From Streptomyces sp. NBC_00273 (lineage in GTDB: Bacteria; Actinomycetota; Actinomycetes; Streptomycetales; Streptomycetaceae): a stretch of DNA of 64,000 nucleotides. Numbering within the stretch: the stretch's first letter is position 1; each line of letters starts with the position of its first letter. Below, in pieces: positions 16,330 through 24,749 of the stretch. The notes below the pieces were generated by a model, which saw only the letters and a program-made list of their open reading frames with translations, did not search any database and was not told the DNA's origin. A program made the position numbers and the translations under genes. The stretch is taken from the NCBI RefSeq assembly GCF_036178145.1, contig NZ_CP108067.1, positions 2,728,001-2,792,000 of the forward strand. The letters run 5' to 3'.

Positions 16330-16490
16330 CTGCCCCGTGGGGCGATGCCGACACGTTCACTGCGGCTCGGCCCGGTCCGGAGGAGCGGGGTGAGCAGATC
16401 GACCGCTTCCTCCACGGGAAGCGTTCGGCCCCGCCGCCGGACTTCGAACGGTGGGGCTCGAAGCTGCCGATCAGCACGGAGCCGGGCTAC
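16330..16490 (-). pseudogene. Degenerate copy of a flavoprotein gene 3' end
   Basis: The minus strand encodes VLIGSFEPHRSKSGGGAERF. The intact flavoprotein gene at 29061-29615 encodes VLIGSYEPHRPKSGGGADRF. DNA similarity runs through the coding end and into the shared 3' flank (CACGTTCACTGCGG), about 155 bp in all. A one-base loss after FPW destroys the frame. It is a relic of a second copy of that gene. Confidence 0.8.
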
Positions 16491-16842
16491 GACCGACTCG
16501 CGCAGCGGAGCTTCGAGGAGATCCGGCAGGCAGACAGCGGGACGTCCGGACGTGATGATCCGTCAGCTGGCTCCCTTGGTCAGATCACGGAGCGTGCCAC
16601 GACCTACGAGCAGCGGATCCTGCCGCTGCGAGGCGGCGAGTACGGTGCACGACCCGGCCGACCGCGCCGACGTCGTATGTCGCTACGAGGCCCTGCGCGA
16701 CATGCACGCGGGACTCGCCGCCGCGACGGCGAAGTGACCTCACGCCGAGAAACGCTCTCGGGGGGTGCAAGCCCTGAACGCCCGCGAGGGCGGCGAGGGC
16801 GGCGGTCCCCGCCTGAGCGGAAAGGCATCCGGACAGGTCTGT
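16491..16842. other. No recognisable gene
   Basis: A short frame ending at 16737 encodes DPADRADVVCRYEALRDMHA, which faintly resembles the C-terminal part of Scr1/DUF5753-type regulators. It has no start or HTH domain. Probably decayed DNA. Confidence 0.35.
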
Positions 16843-17514
16843 TCAGTTCGTGTATTCGGGCCTGGCCGTCCCGAGATGCTCCGCCACCGTCCGAAGCCAG
16901 GCTTCGACCGGGAACGGGGCCGGCGGCTCGACCTCCATGCCGAGCTCAGCGACGGCGACGGCGTAGTCGTGCTCCTCCAGCCCCAGAGCCAGCAGTTCGT
17001 GGATCTCGCCGACCAGCCGGGCGGTCAGCTGAGGATCAACCGTTGCCCTGTAGTCGCGGACGGCCGCTTCGTGGTCGCCGAACTCGTCGGGCATGTCCTG
17101 CGAGAACCAACCGCCGAGGAACTGTCCCAGCTCCCCGAAGCGGGCGTGCCACTCCCAGTGGGTCTGGGGCGCGACCGGCACAGGCACATCGCCGGACTCG
17201 ATGCTGTGCTTGATGTGGTCGGCCATCTCGGACAGCCAGCTTTGAGTCCGGGACTCGGACAGCCCAATGTCGGGTACCGGATAGAACTCACCGAGGCGCA
17301 GCCGCAAGCGGCCCGGCGGATTCCGCGCGTACTCCCGGAGTTGTTGTTCGGCGACGGAGAGCGCCCAGGGCCGGGTGTGCCAGGTGTGCCGGAGGTACGC
17401 CTGAAGAGCCGGAGGCGCTGTGCCCTCTTCCGGACTGTCGGGTTCCTGCCCGACGAAGGCTGCGACGACGACGTCGAGTTCGCCGTACCGGCGGTCGAAC
17501 TCAAGCGGCTTCAT
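16843..17514 (-). CDS. CdiI-like contact-dependent inhibition immunity protein
   Basis: The 223-aa protein starts MKPLEFDRRYGELDVVVAAF. Its second half (about residues 120-215) reads FGELGQFLGGWFSQDMPDEF, then YRATVDPQLTARLVGEIHEL and YAVAVAELGMEVEPP. This resembles the CdiI_2-type family of immunity proteins (GxFHQDFYxxYG...). The first half is of a different, mostly helical type. It is the last gene of the toxin locus and lies 16 bp after the orphan toxin tail, so the two probably form a toxin/immunity pair. Specificity is inferred from position. Confidence 0.7.
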   Translation of the reverse strand: MKPLEFDRRYGELDVVVAAFVGQEPDSPEEGTAPPALQAYLRHTWHTRPWALSVAEQQLREYARNPPGRLRLRLGEFYPVPDIGLSESRTQSWLSEMADHIKHSIESGDVPVPVAPQTHWEWHARFGELGQFLGGWFSQDMPDEFGDHEAAVRDYRATVDPQLTARLVGEIHELLALGLEEHDYAVAVAELGMEVEPPAPFPVEAWLRTVAEHLGTARPEYTN

Positions 17515-17530
17515 GGGCACTGCGGCACCT

Positions 17531-17830
17531 TCAGAGGTAGATCGGGTAAGTGGCATGCACGACGAAGCCGTGCGGACTCGACGCTTCACGCCTCAGCGTC
17601 ACCCGCGCGGCCCGCACATCGACGGGCTCGCGACCGGCGAGCATCATCGCCTGCAGCAGCACGCGCCCGACGGGCTCCTCACGGGACGGCCAAGCAGCCT
17701 CGATGGTGAGCCTCGGTCGCGTGCCCTGGGCCAGCCAGCGATGCACGGCCTGCTCGTTGCGCGTGACGACCTGCTGGGTACACCACTGTGCGGTCGCGCG
17801 GTCGGGATAGGTGGCAGAACGGGTACGCAC
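17531..17830 (-). CDS. Orphan RNase A-like toxin C-terminal fragment
   Basis: This 99-aa GTG-started frame encodes YPDRATAQWCTQQVVTRNEQ, then VHRWLAQGT and a final GFVVHATYPIYL. It parallels the C-terminal end of the large toxin encoded at 18428-20104 (SLADAQRYTQAALDE, IDNWLAGN, FVVLTSMP). It lacks the large N-terminal delivery part and the His-containing segment that begins the domain. This is the arrangement of orphan toxin tails behind CDI and T7-type polymorphic toxins, kept as raw material for recombination. A GAGGA ribosome-binding site precedes it, so it may be translated. On its own it is probably inactive. Confidence 0.72.
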   Translation of the reverse strand: MRTRSATYPDRATAQWCTQQVVTRNEQAVHRWLAQGTRPRLTIEAAWPSREEPVGRVLLQAMMLAGREPVDVRAARVTLRREASSPHGFVVHATYPIYL

Positions 17831-17839
17831 GGGAGATCC

Positions 17840-18397
17840 TCAGTCGATGGTGAAGCCCCAGAAGATGCCGACTTCCGTGGCGGAGACAGCAATTACACCA
17901 CAATCCATTACATGGCCGGTGAAGCCCTCATAGGCACCCTCGCGACGGAACATATCGGCATGGGGATTCTCTCGCGCCGTCGCCGCATTGGTAGAAAACA
18001 GCGCGTCTTCTCCGAACCTTTCCAGGATCGTTCTCGCGTGCGAGGTCAGCTCGGCCTCTCGCGCATCAAAATCCGGAATGTCCTCTGTTTGGAACCACTC
18101 ACCCTGGAGAGTGACCAGGATTTGTTCAGCGCCCCTCCTAGATACAGGGAAGGCCGCGCTGAAGTCTCCTGGCGTGACAGCACTGAACGGGCTGTCCTGG
18201 CCGGTGCCGAAATCACCCCCTCCCGGCGCCGCGGCAACCTTCGACCAGCCGCGCGGATCGTCCGTCCGTAGCTGCATGACGTCGAGGGCGTCCAAGCGCC
18301 AGTCATCGCGCCGCCGCGCCCCCACGGCCGCGAACATGCCCTCCCCGAAAAGGGCTCGCAGGGAACTGCTCCACGAGGTGGCGTCAATCTGAGTCAC
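17840..18397 (-). CDS. Probable immunity protein of the RNase A-like toxin
   Basis: The 185-aa protein begins MTQIDATSWSSSLRALFGEG and ends VGIFWGFTID. I do not recognise a domain. It lies 30 bp downstream of the toxin gene in the same direction, where cognate immunity genes of polymorphic toxins are found. It is acidic and has no signal peptide or membrane segment, as expected for a cytoplasmic inhibitor. Function is inferred only from position. Confidence 0.6.
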   Translation of the reverse strand: MTQIDATSWSSSLRALFGEGMFAAVGARRRDDWRLDALDVMQLRTDDPRGWSKVAAAPGGGDFGTGQDSPFSAVTPGDFSAAFPVSRRGAEQILVTLQGEWFQTEDIPDFDAREAELTSHARTILERFGEDALFSTNAATARENPHADMFRREGAYEGFTGHVMDCGVIAVSATEVGIFWGFTID

Positions 18398-18427
18398 GGG
18401 CCTTTACCCCAGTTCTCCAAGTGCACA

Positions 18428-20104
18428 CTAAGGGTGCTGGGTCTTGTCGGTGGGCATGGATGTGAGAACGACGAACGGTGGGTGGCTCCCCGGGTTGGGT
18501 CTCAGAACGACCCACACATTGGTCACGTCGCGCGCGGCGGTGTCGCCCCGGTCCCACGACCTTCCCACGACGTCGTTCGTCGTCAGGAGGAGTGAGCGTG
18601 ACGAGTTGGGTCCAGGGTTACCCGCGAGCCAATTGTCGATCTTCCTCTGATTGTTCGGTTCATCCAGAGCCGCCTGAGTATACCGCTGCGCGTCTGCAAG
18701 GCTCCCGAAAGCCGAAACGGCCTCGGGCCGGATGCCGGAAGGCCTGACGATCTGCTGGTCCCTCAGCCGTTGTTCCAGTTGCTCATCCGTCTTGCCCACG
18801 TGCTTGTCCACCACATGGGACCCGAGAATGCTCTCCTGGTTCGCGAGGTCGATCGCGTATTTGTGATTACTTTCGTCGTCCCCGGCCACCGTGTAGAGCG
18901 GATCGTTCTTGAAATCGGTCAGAGCTCGGGCGCCGAAGGACTCCGCCCGCGCCGACTCGGCCCGGAACGTGGGAGCACTGAGATATGCCTCATCCAGGGC
19001 TTCGTGCAGTTTGTTGAGCTCCGCGACCTGTCGGCGCACGCGGTTGTTGTACGCCTCGACCGCCGCGTTCATCGCCTCCTCGTCCACCTCGAGGGAGAAG
19101 CCGACCGCGAAACTCCTCCCCATCTTGAGGAGTCCCTTGCCGAAGCTCTTGACGTCCTTCATGTCCAGACCGTCGCTTCTGTCGATGTGCGGCAGGGCCT
19201 TCAGCACGGCTTCGTAGTAGAGCCTGCGGAGGTCGTCTCGCACGTCCTTCGCGGCGGCCGCCAAGGCAAGCAGGGCGTCACTCATGACGTCACAAGTCTT
19301 GACCATCACGTCCATGACGGGGTGGCTGCTGGCCTGACCGGGCTGCGCTGAGTCGTGTTTCCACTCGTGACCCTCCCGACTCTGGCCCCACGCGCTCGTA
19401 CCCCAGACAGCGCTGCAGAACTGCCGCATCGCGGCGTTCCACTCGCCGTTGGACCGATCAGTGTAGTTGTGCAGAGCACTGCTCAGGTTTCCGTCCGTGG
19501 TGGTGACGGACGTACTCGCGTACACCCAGGCGACAGACATGCTCTCCAAACCCGCATAATCGGGCAACGGTATGATCTCGGCCGCCTTGCCCATGCGGTA
19601 GACGTCCTCCAGGAGGGGCCTGATGATCGCTAGGACTCCGGCCTCCACCGCTTCCAGTGCCATCTGGAAGATGTCCTGGCTCTGGTCGACGTCCGCCCAC
19701 TTGAGGTCCGTCACGGACCCGTAGTTCGGCGGCGTGTCGATCACGGTCGGCGGTGGCTGGGTCTGGGCCGGGGCACCCGAGGGGTCCGTGGCGGCGTCCG
19801 CGGTCGCGTAGTTGTTCGCGGTCACGGCGAAGCCGACGGCAGCGCCTCCGACGCTCGCCACCGACTTGGCCCACACCTCGATGAAGCGGTTACCGACCGT
19901 CTTGTACGCAGTGGCGAACTCCCATGCGGCGGTTCCATAGCCCCCGCAGTCCGGATACCGGCCGAGCTCGTTGAGGAGCTGATTGGCCCCCTTGTGCAGT
20001 CCGTCCTGGAGATAGCCGACGTAGCCCGCGAGAGCGTGCAGTGCTCTGGGGGTGACGTCGATGTCTCCGTTGTTCAAGGGGGGCGGAGGAGGAGGCATGC
20101 TCAT
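18428..20104 (-). CDS. Polymorphic toxin: WXG100-associated N-terminus with C-terminal RNase A-like domain
   Basis: The 558-aa protein starts MSMPPPPPPLNNGDIDVTPR at an ATG that overlaps the WXG100 stop (TGATG). Residues about 20-400 are helical, with an ESX/LXG-like YVGYLQDGLHKGANQLLNEL segment. The last 150 residues (from HKYAIDLANQESILGSHVVD, then KHVGKTDEQLEQRL to FVVLTSMPTDK) fit the bacterial CdiA-CT RNase A-like domain. His residues in the SHVVDKHVG segment and Thr in LTSMP are candidate catalytic positions. The Tyr often found after LTS is Met here. It is probably exported through a type VII-like system and degrades RNA in competitors. No T7SS core genes are in the window. Confidence 0.78.
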   Translation of the reverse strand: MSMPPPPPPLNNGDIDVTPRALHALAGYVGYLQDGLHKGANQLLNELGRYPDCGGYGTAAWEFATAYKTVGNRFIEVWAKSVASVGGAAVGFAVTANNYATADAATDPSGAPAQTQPPPTVIDTPPNYGSVTDLKWADVDQSQDIFQMALEAVEAGVLAIIRPLLEDVYRMGKAAEIIPLPDYAGLESMSVAWVYASTSVTTTDGNLSSALHNYTDRSNGEWNAAMRQFCSAVWGTSAWGQSREGHEWKHDSAQPGQASSHPVMDVMVKTCDVMSDALLALAAAAKDVRDDLRRLYYEAVLKALPHIDRSDGLDMKDVKSFGKGLLKMGRSFAVGFSLEVDEEAMNAAVEAYNNRVRRQVAELNKLHEALDEAYLSAPTFRAESARAESFGARALTDFKNDPLYTVAGDDESNHKYAIDLANQESILGSHVVDKHVGKTDEQLEQRLRDQQIVRPSGIRPEAVSAFGSLADAQRYTQAALDEPNNQRKIDNWLAGNPGPNSSRSLLLTTNDVVGRSWDRGDTAARDVTNVWVVLRPNPGSHPPFVVLTSMPTDKTQHP

Positions 20105-20409
20105 CAGGCCGCTCCCCATCCGCGCAGCACCGCGGAATGTGCCGCCGCGTAGTTGCTCTGACCGATCGTCACGATGCTGTGGAGCCACGCCTGTGTCGCC
20201 TGAAGGTCCCGTGCGGACCGATCCCACTCGTCCAGCTTGTCGATGAACGCCTCGCGGGCCTCACCCTCCCAGGCGAGAACGACCTTCTCGACGCGGTCGT
20301 GCATGGTCTGGACGTTCTCGTTGAGCTCCTTGAGGATCTCTTCCAGTTGGCCGGAGAGAAGTCGCAGGGCGGCGAAGTCGACCGCTATGTTGCCGTCGCT
20401 GTCAGTCAT
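20104..20409 (-). CDS. WXG100-family protein
   Basis: This 101-aa all-helical protein has the central turn motif VLAWEGEAREAFIDKLDEWD (W-E-G as WxG) between two helices, as in ESAT-6/CFP-10-like proteins. It is encoded directly before the toxin and coupled to it by a one-base overlap. WXG100 partners typically form a dimer that accompanies the LXG-like toxin to the type VII secretion apparatus. Confidence 0.88.
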   Translation of the reverse strand: MTDSDGNIAVDFAALRLLSGQLEEILKELNENVQTMHDRVEKVVLAWEGEAREAFIDKLDEWDRSARDLQATQAWLHSIVTIGQSNYAAAHSAVLRGWGAA

Positions 20410-20421
20410 GCGTCCCCCTCA

Positions 20422-20823
20422 TCACAGATCCTGCAAGCGGCTCGTGCGCGGCGCGGGGGGCGGGCTCCCGGTGTTGGGGGTCGAAAGCTCGGCTGCCTCC
20501 CCGTCCACGTCCACGGACATCTGGATGCGCTTGAAGGCGGCCAGAATGTCGAGCTCCTGCTCGGTGAACCCGTCTCGGCTCATGCGAACGGCCGCTTCGA
20601 TCAGTTTCATGAGCTCACGGATGCGTACCGCTTCCTTGGCGGCATCACGATGCCGCCGTCGGTAGGCCTTGGCCGCGGGCCCCTGCCAGCGGGCTTCGAT
20701 CGTGTCGACGACCGTGTCCATGCGCTTGACCTGCCGGTCCAAGTAGCGCTGCATTTCGTCGAGGTCGTCGGCCAGCTTGGTCAAGTGCTCGCTGCTCACC
20801 AGCAAGTTGGGATCTGTCGCCAC
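20422..20823 (-). CDS. WXG100-like helical protein, longer partner
   Basis: The 133-aa protein has the hairpin of two helices around TIEARWQGPAAKAYRRRHRD (W-Q-G) and a C-terminal tail that is Pro-rich (NTGSPPPAPRTS). It is the first gene of the toxin operon. With the downstream 101-aa WXG100 protein it could form a heterodimeric secretion partner. An upstream AT-rich stretch (20860-20900) may contain the promoter. Confidence 0.82.
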   Translation of the reverse strand: MATDPNLLVSSEHLTKLADDLDEMQRYLDRQVKRMDTVVDTIEARWQGPAAKAYRRRHRDAAKEAVRIRELMKLIEAAVRMSRDGFTEQELDILAAFKRIQMSVDVDGEAAELSTPNTGSPPPAPRTSRLQDL

Positions 20824-21075
20824 GTATCCGCCCCCGTACCCCGATGACCGCTCAACTGCTCAGTTGCTCAGATACGCAACAAAACGTTCAACACTTGCAC
20901 TCTAGCAAGCAGGAACACAGGGTCGGCTTCCGCCACTTCGCACACAGAAGTCGAAACGTGTCGCACCAGTCTTGTGGCCGCTGAGGGGAAGGCAGGCAGG
21001 CCGCGTACGCCGTGATGCCGGAGCACTCCGTCGGGCGGAGCTCCACCCCGCCGCCAGGCAGTTCTCGTCGAGGTC

Positions 21076-21273
21076 CCGCCAGCCGTTCACCTCGACCGGG
21101 GGCTGCACCGCCGAGTACACCAGCGCGTTCTCGATGAACTCGGCCAGCAGGTGCGACAGGTCGGCGAAGAAGTCGCCCCGGATGCGACAGGGTTCGAGCT
21201 CGCTCGCGGCCACCCTGCGGTACTGCTCGGCCTCCGAAACGGCCGACTGGACGACCTCCCTTGCGGTGACCAT
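21076..21273 (-). pseudogene. Fragment of a CvnA-like sensor histidine kinase
   Basis: The 66 codons read VVQSAVSEAEQYRRVAASEL, then DLSHLLAEFIENALVYSAVQ. These are the H-box-proximal and N-box region of the nitrate/nitrite-sensor-like kinases of Streptomyces conservons (cvnA). The similarity ends abruptly near VNGWRDL, and the rest of the frame (to 20902) is unrelated. No ATP-binding G box follows, so it is a decayed fragment. Confidence 0.65.
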
Positions 21274-21750
21274 GCCCGGCCAGGGTCTCTGCGGCTACTG
21301 CTCCCCAGCGAGGACGAGCAACGACTCGGCACGGCTACCGCCGTCTGGTCCACACGAACACTGCCACTGTGCTGCGTGCGGCCTAAGGCGACCGGCATGC
21401 TCGAGCGTTCCATGGGGGGGGCGGAGGTGTGTACCGCACGGGGTCTTGCCCACGGCTTCCGACGCCACCGCTCGCGAGCGGCTGGTCGGCCGGGAACTCG
21501 GCTGGGAATTGGAGCAGGAGTTGAAGGGCAGCGCGCACGCAAGGCACGGCTTCTGGGCCAGCGGGCCTGCGCAGGGACCATACGGGTGGTGACGGCCGGA
21601 CGCCCTGTCGTGGACATCGCGCGCGAGGTGGTGGCAACCAACGGCTGGACCGGGCAGCCTGCTGCCCGCTGCTGATGATCGCGCTTGTGATCTGGTCCGG
21701 GAACGGAAGCGGCCGCCGTCGATCATCGGTGCACAAGGACAGAAGACCAG
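21274..21750. other. Degenerate region without a recognisable gene
   Basis: Open frames here have no start signal, no family resemblance and unusual composition. One segment (AGTIRVVTAGRPVVDIAREV) vaguely resembles an IS3 OrfA helix-turn-helix but is too short to call. Probably debris from successive insertions. Confidence 0.35.
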
Positions 21751-21939
21751 ATGGTGGCCACATGTCACAGCATTGATCCTGGCCGCCGGCAGGAGACGTT
21801 CGAGGCCCTGATGGGCCGCACTGCGGGGCGATTCGTCCGCGTGGAACCGCGGCGCCGGACAAGGGCGTTCGAGCTCGGGTTGCTGCCGAAACTGCCGCGC
21901 AAGAACTGCTGGCGCTTGCCGAGCCGAAGATGCCTTTGA
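21751..21939 (+). pseudogene. IS701-type transposase N-terminal remnant
   Basis: The frame reads TFEALMGRTAGRFVRVEPRR and LGLLPKLPRKNCW, the N-terminal signature of IS701-family transposases (GRIAGRFARVEPRRRARAF...LPRKNCW). It breaks after about 60 codons, and no DDE domain or inverted repeats are found. A relic. Confidence 0.75.
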
Positions 21940-21945
21940 GGTCGG

Positions 21946-22195
21946 TGAACTCGGTGCGAGTGCGGGCGAGTTTGTCGATCTACACAGGTCAGTGGTTGAG
22001 GGCGAGGAGATCAAGAAGATCTCCTCGTGGGCAGCCATCTTGTTTGCACCCACGTTGGTGGGAACGACCTACGGCATGAACTTCGAGACCATGCCGGAGC
22101 TGCACTGGGCGGCCGGCTACCCCTTCGCGATCCTGCTGATGGCAGTGGTGTGTACGAGCCTGTACATCATCTTCAAGAAGCGGGGCTGGCTGTAG
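21946..22195 (+). pseudogene. corA: CorA magnesium transporter C-terminal remnant
   Basis: The frame encodes EEIKKISSWAAILFAPTLVG, then TTYGMNFETMPELHW and FAILLMAVVCTSLYIIFKKR, ending GWL. That is the two-helix C-terminus of CorA with its GMN signature loop. The N-terminal cytoplasmic domain is absent, so only the last ~70 residues remain. A second, more decayed copy of the same segment occurs at 52678-52773. Confidence 0.88.
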
Positions 22196-22462
22196 CAGGC
22201 AGCGCGGAGCCCGAGATCTACTTCGCACCAGCGAAGGTCTAGGTGTCTCTACTGGAGGAGCCTGGGGAGAATCTGGGGAGCATGCGCCGCGGCGGGAGCG
22301 AGACTGTCGCTTCACCCGCAGCCGTTCTACCGCGGCGAGTTGAGCTCGATTTAGGGCGTCATCAGCCACTGGTGATTACCGACCCTGCTAGGGCAAACCC
22401 CTGCCAGCACTCCGTGGATCATGTTGACTGCTCCATGGGCTACCGCACACAGGGAGGGTCGG
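22196..22462. other. Short non-coding stretch with CTGGGGAGAAT repeats
   Basis: Contains CTGGGGAGAATCTGGGGAGC around 22262-22281. A related doublet occurs at 52533-52575 next to the second corA relic. It could mark an element boundary. Confidence 0.4.
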
Positions 22463-22969
22463 TTGGAACCGAGAAGCGCCGCGGCTGCAGGAAAAGACTT
22501 CCCGTACACCGCGCGTACGACGTGCTACATCGAAGTCCACGACGACGGCAAGGTAACGCACGGGAACAGCCGGGAAGCCTACGAACGGGCACTGGCCGGC
22601 AGCTCGCGCCTCTTTGCTGTGTGGCCCGGCGAGTGGTCCAGCCACCTGTTCCTCATCGACGACCTGGACGAGTACGCCAAGGCCCACGGCATCAAGCACG
22701 ACGATGAGCGGACCGGCCTCAAGGAGCACGCCCACGAGGTCAAATGGGAGAAGGATCCGTACGGGGACGACAACCCCCGGAGCCCCTACATGAGCATTCG
22801 TGTCTCGTTGGACTGCGGTTGCTCGGTGCATGACCTGGCTGCCTTCGCCGCCCAGATGAAGCAGCAGAAGGGTTGGGATGTGGCCACCAGCGTCGGCTGG
22901 GGCAGCAGTAGTGGACCTGAGGGAACCTCGTACTCGCTGCGAGTCCGCCGCAAATGCCTGACTAGCTGA
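22463..22969 (+). CDS. Hypothetical protein beside the integrase
   Basis: This 168-aa protein is read from a TTG preceded by a strong AGGGAGG site. An in-frame ATG exists at 22421 but lacks such a site. It contains RTTCYIEVHDDGKVTHGNSR, WPGEWSSHLFLIDDLDEYAK and a C-terminal SLDCGCSVHDLAAFAAQMKQ. I recognise no family. Codon use is typical of a real gene. It converges on the integrase gene, separated by a bidirectional terminator, so it is probably cargo of the integrated element or the chromosomal gene next to it. Confidence 0.65.
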   Translation: MEPRSAAAAGKDFPYTARTTCYIEVHDDGKVTHGNSREAYERALAGSSRLFAVWPGEWSSHLFLIDDLDEYAKAHGIKHDDERTGLKEHAHEVKWEKDPYGDDNPRSPYMSIRVSLDCGCSVHDLAAFAAQMKQQKGWDVATSVGWGSSSGPEGTSYSLRVRRKCLTS

Positions 22970-22982
22970 AGGCTGCCACGCA

Positions 22983-23020
22983 AGAACGGGTGGCACAGCA
23001 TGTGCTGTGCCACCCGTTCT
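22983..23020. terminator. Bidirectional hairpin terminator
   Basis: Perfect 18-bp stem: AGAACGGGTGGCACAGCA at 22983-23000 pairs with 23003-23020. It touches the integrase stop codon and lies 14 bp after the hypothetical gene, between two convergent genes. Confidence 0.85.
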
Positions 23021-24267
23021 CAGGCAAGGGCAAGGTCGTCTGGGACGTACTGAGGGGCCACACCGAGGAGCGCATCGACTGCCGCGCGGCCCTTGCCGCC
23101 AGCCTCGGGCATGAAGTGGGCGTAGTGGTCGAGGGTGATGGTCGGGCTGGAGTGGCCGAGCCATCGGGCGAGGGTGACGACAGATTCACCCGCCTCCAGG
23201 ATTACGGAGGCGTAGGTGTGCCGGAGGACGTGGAAGCCGTCCTTACGGGAGGCCTTCCAACGCTGGCCCTTCTCCCGCACAGGGATCACACCAGCCTTCG
23301 CGAGGGCGGGCTTCCACACCTCGTCGTTGAAGATGTTGGCGCGGATCGCGTTGCCGTAGGTCGTGGTCAGGACCAGCGGGTAGGAGCGCGTCTCCCGGTC
23401 GGGTTCGGGGCCGCCCCAGGGCAGCTCGACTTCGACGGCCGTGTGTTGCAGGAGGTGTGTGCGCAGCTCGGCGGCCACCGAAGGCGGCATGTCGACGACC
23501 CGGGTCTTCCCGCCCTTGGGGAGAGTGAAGTACAGGCGGCCGTACAGGAGCTGGACCTGTCGGCGGACGCGGATGAGGCCGCGCTCGAAGTCGATGTCCG
23601 CAGGCGACAGCCCGAAGACCTCCCCCTGGCGCAGCCCGCACCCGAGAGCGACGACGACGGCGATCCGGTACCGCTGGTTGATGACGTCCCGCACCCGCTG
23701 CGCGATCTCCAGCGGCCAAGCCTCCCGCTGGTCCTCCGGGGCCATCGGCCAGCGCACCGACTTGGCGCGCATCGGGTTGCGGACCAGCCGCTTGTCGTCG
23801 ATCGCCGTCTCGAAGACGTTCGAGAGGGTGGTCAGGATCTGCCGGGCGTAGCGCGGTGCGCACTCGCCTTCGAGCGTGGCGACGTAGCCGCGCAGGACCG
23901 ACGCGGTGACGTCCCGCAGCGCGACGTCACCGATGTGCGGGAGTACGTGGAGGCGCACGCGCTCGTCCACCCGCTTGACCGTGCCCGGTGCACCCCGCAC
24001 GCCCGCCTGCCAGTGGCGCGCGATGTAGTCGGCGACGGTGATGGAGCCGTCGCGCGGGTCGACGAACTCGCCCCGCTCACTGTCGGTGCCGGCCCTGCGG
24101 AGCCACGCCTTGGCGTCCTCCAGGGTGTCGAACGACATGCCCCGGACGCCCGGGATGCCCGCGACCCGGTACCGGCTGCCCTTGCCGTACCGGGCGGTAC
24201 GCTCGCGCTTGCCGGTGACGGGGTCCTTCTTCTTGTTGATCCAGCGGTCTTCGATGTAGCCGGCCAA
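23020..24267 (-). CDS. int: Tyrosine-recombinase integrase
   Basis: The 415-aa protein has an N-terminal arm-type segment (DRWINKKKDPVTGKRERTAR), a SAM-like core-binding domain (YIARHWQAGVRGAPGTVKRV) and a catalytic domain with Arg in GCGLRQGEVFGL, HVLRHTYASVIL, LGHSSPTITLDHY and the nucleophile Tyr in LDHYAHF. It is typical of integrases of actinomycete integrative elements such as the pSAM2 type. Those usually integrate into a tRNA 3' end, but I see no tRNA next to it. Excisionase lies immediately upstream. Confidence 0.93.
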   Translation of the reverse strand: MAGYIEDRWINKKKDPVTGKRERTARYGKGSRYRVAGIPGVRGMSFDTLEDAKAWLRRAGTDSERGEFVDPRDGSITVADYIARHWQAGVRGAPGTVKRVDERVRLHVLPHIGDVALRDVTASVLRGYVATLEGECAPRYARQILTTLSNVFETAIDDKRLVRNPMRAKSVRWPMAPEDQREAWPLEIAQRVRDVINQRYRIAVVVALGCGLRQGEVFGLSPADIDFERGLIRVRRQVQLLYGRLYFTLPKGGKTRVVDMPPSVAAELRTHLLQHTAVEVELPWGGPEPDRETRSYPLVLTTTYGNAIRANIFNDEVWKPALAKAGVIPVREKGQRWKASRKDGFHVLRHTYASVILEAGESVVTLARWLGHSSPTITLDHYAHFMPEAGGKGRAAVDALLGVAPQYVPDDLALA

Positions 24268-24312
24268 GTGTTTCCTTGCAGCTAGAGGTTCGGGACGGTC
24301 GGCCGGAAGCCA

Positions 24313-24630
24313 TCAGACGGTTGCCGGGCAGGCAGGGCGCCGCTTCGGTGCGGCGCCCACGGGGTTGAGGTCGGGGTTGGAGCGGGAGTCCGCCTGCTCC
24401 TGCGCACGTATCCAGGCGTCGAGCGCATCGACCCTGTACGTCACCCGCCCGCGGGCGCCCATCCGGAAACTGGGCGGACCCTGCCGCCTGTGACGCCAGA
24501 CGTAAAGCGTCTTGGGTGAAATGCCGAGATACGTGGCCGTGTCCTGGACCCCAAGAAACGCACGGCCGACGGTGGAACGGTGACGAAATTCGGGGGCACT
24601 GGCAGAGGGAATCGGATCGACGACGGACAA
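24313..24630 (-). CDS. xis: Excisionase / MerR-type helix-turn-helix DNA-binding protein
   Basis: The 105-aa protein has an HTH_17-type winged helix: FLGVQDTATYLGISPKTLYV, then WRHRRQGPPSFRMGARGRVT and YRVDALDAWIRAQ. This is the standard recombination directionality factor found directly upstream of the integrase in Streptomyces integrative elements. It would bind the attachment region and direct excision. The start is GTG- or ATG-like at 24630; the first ~20 residues are less conserved. Confidence 0.9.
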   Translation of the reverse strand: MSVVDPIPSASAPEFRHRSTVGRAFLGVQDTATYLGISPKTLYVWRHRRQGPPSFRMGARGRVTYRVDALDAWIRAQEQADSRSNPDLNPVGAAPKRRPACPATV

Positions 24631-24749
24631 GCGAAATTCCTTACGCAGGGGACGGGGAAATAGACCACTGGCCGCGCACAGACGCAGCGGCCTCCAGGGA
24701 CCACCAATGGTGCGGAGAATCCCCGGTTTCGGAAACCGGGGATCTTCGG

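Noticed and set aside
21383..21675. Possible IS3-type OrfA fragment (VTAGRPVVDIAREV)
   Set aside because: Too short, without the leucine zipper or partner OrfB; left as unassigned debris.
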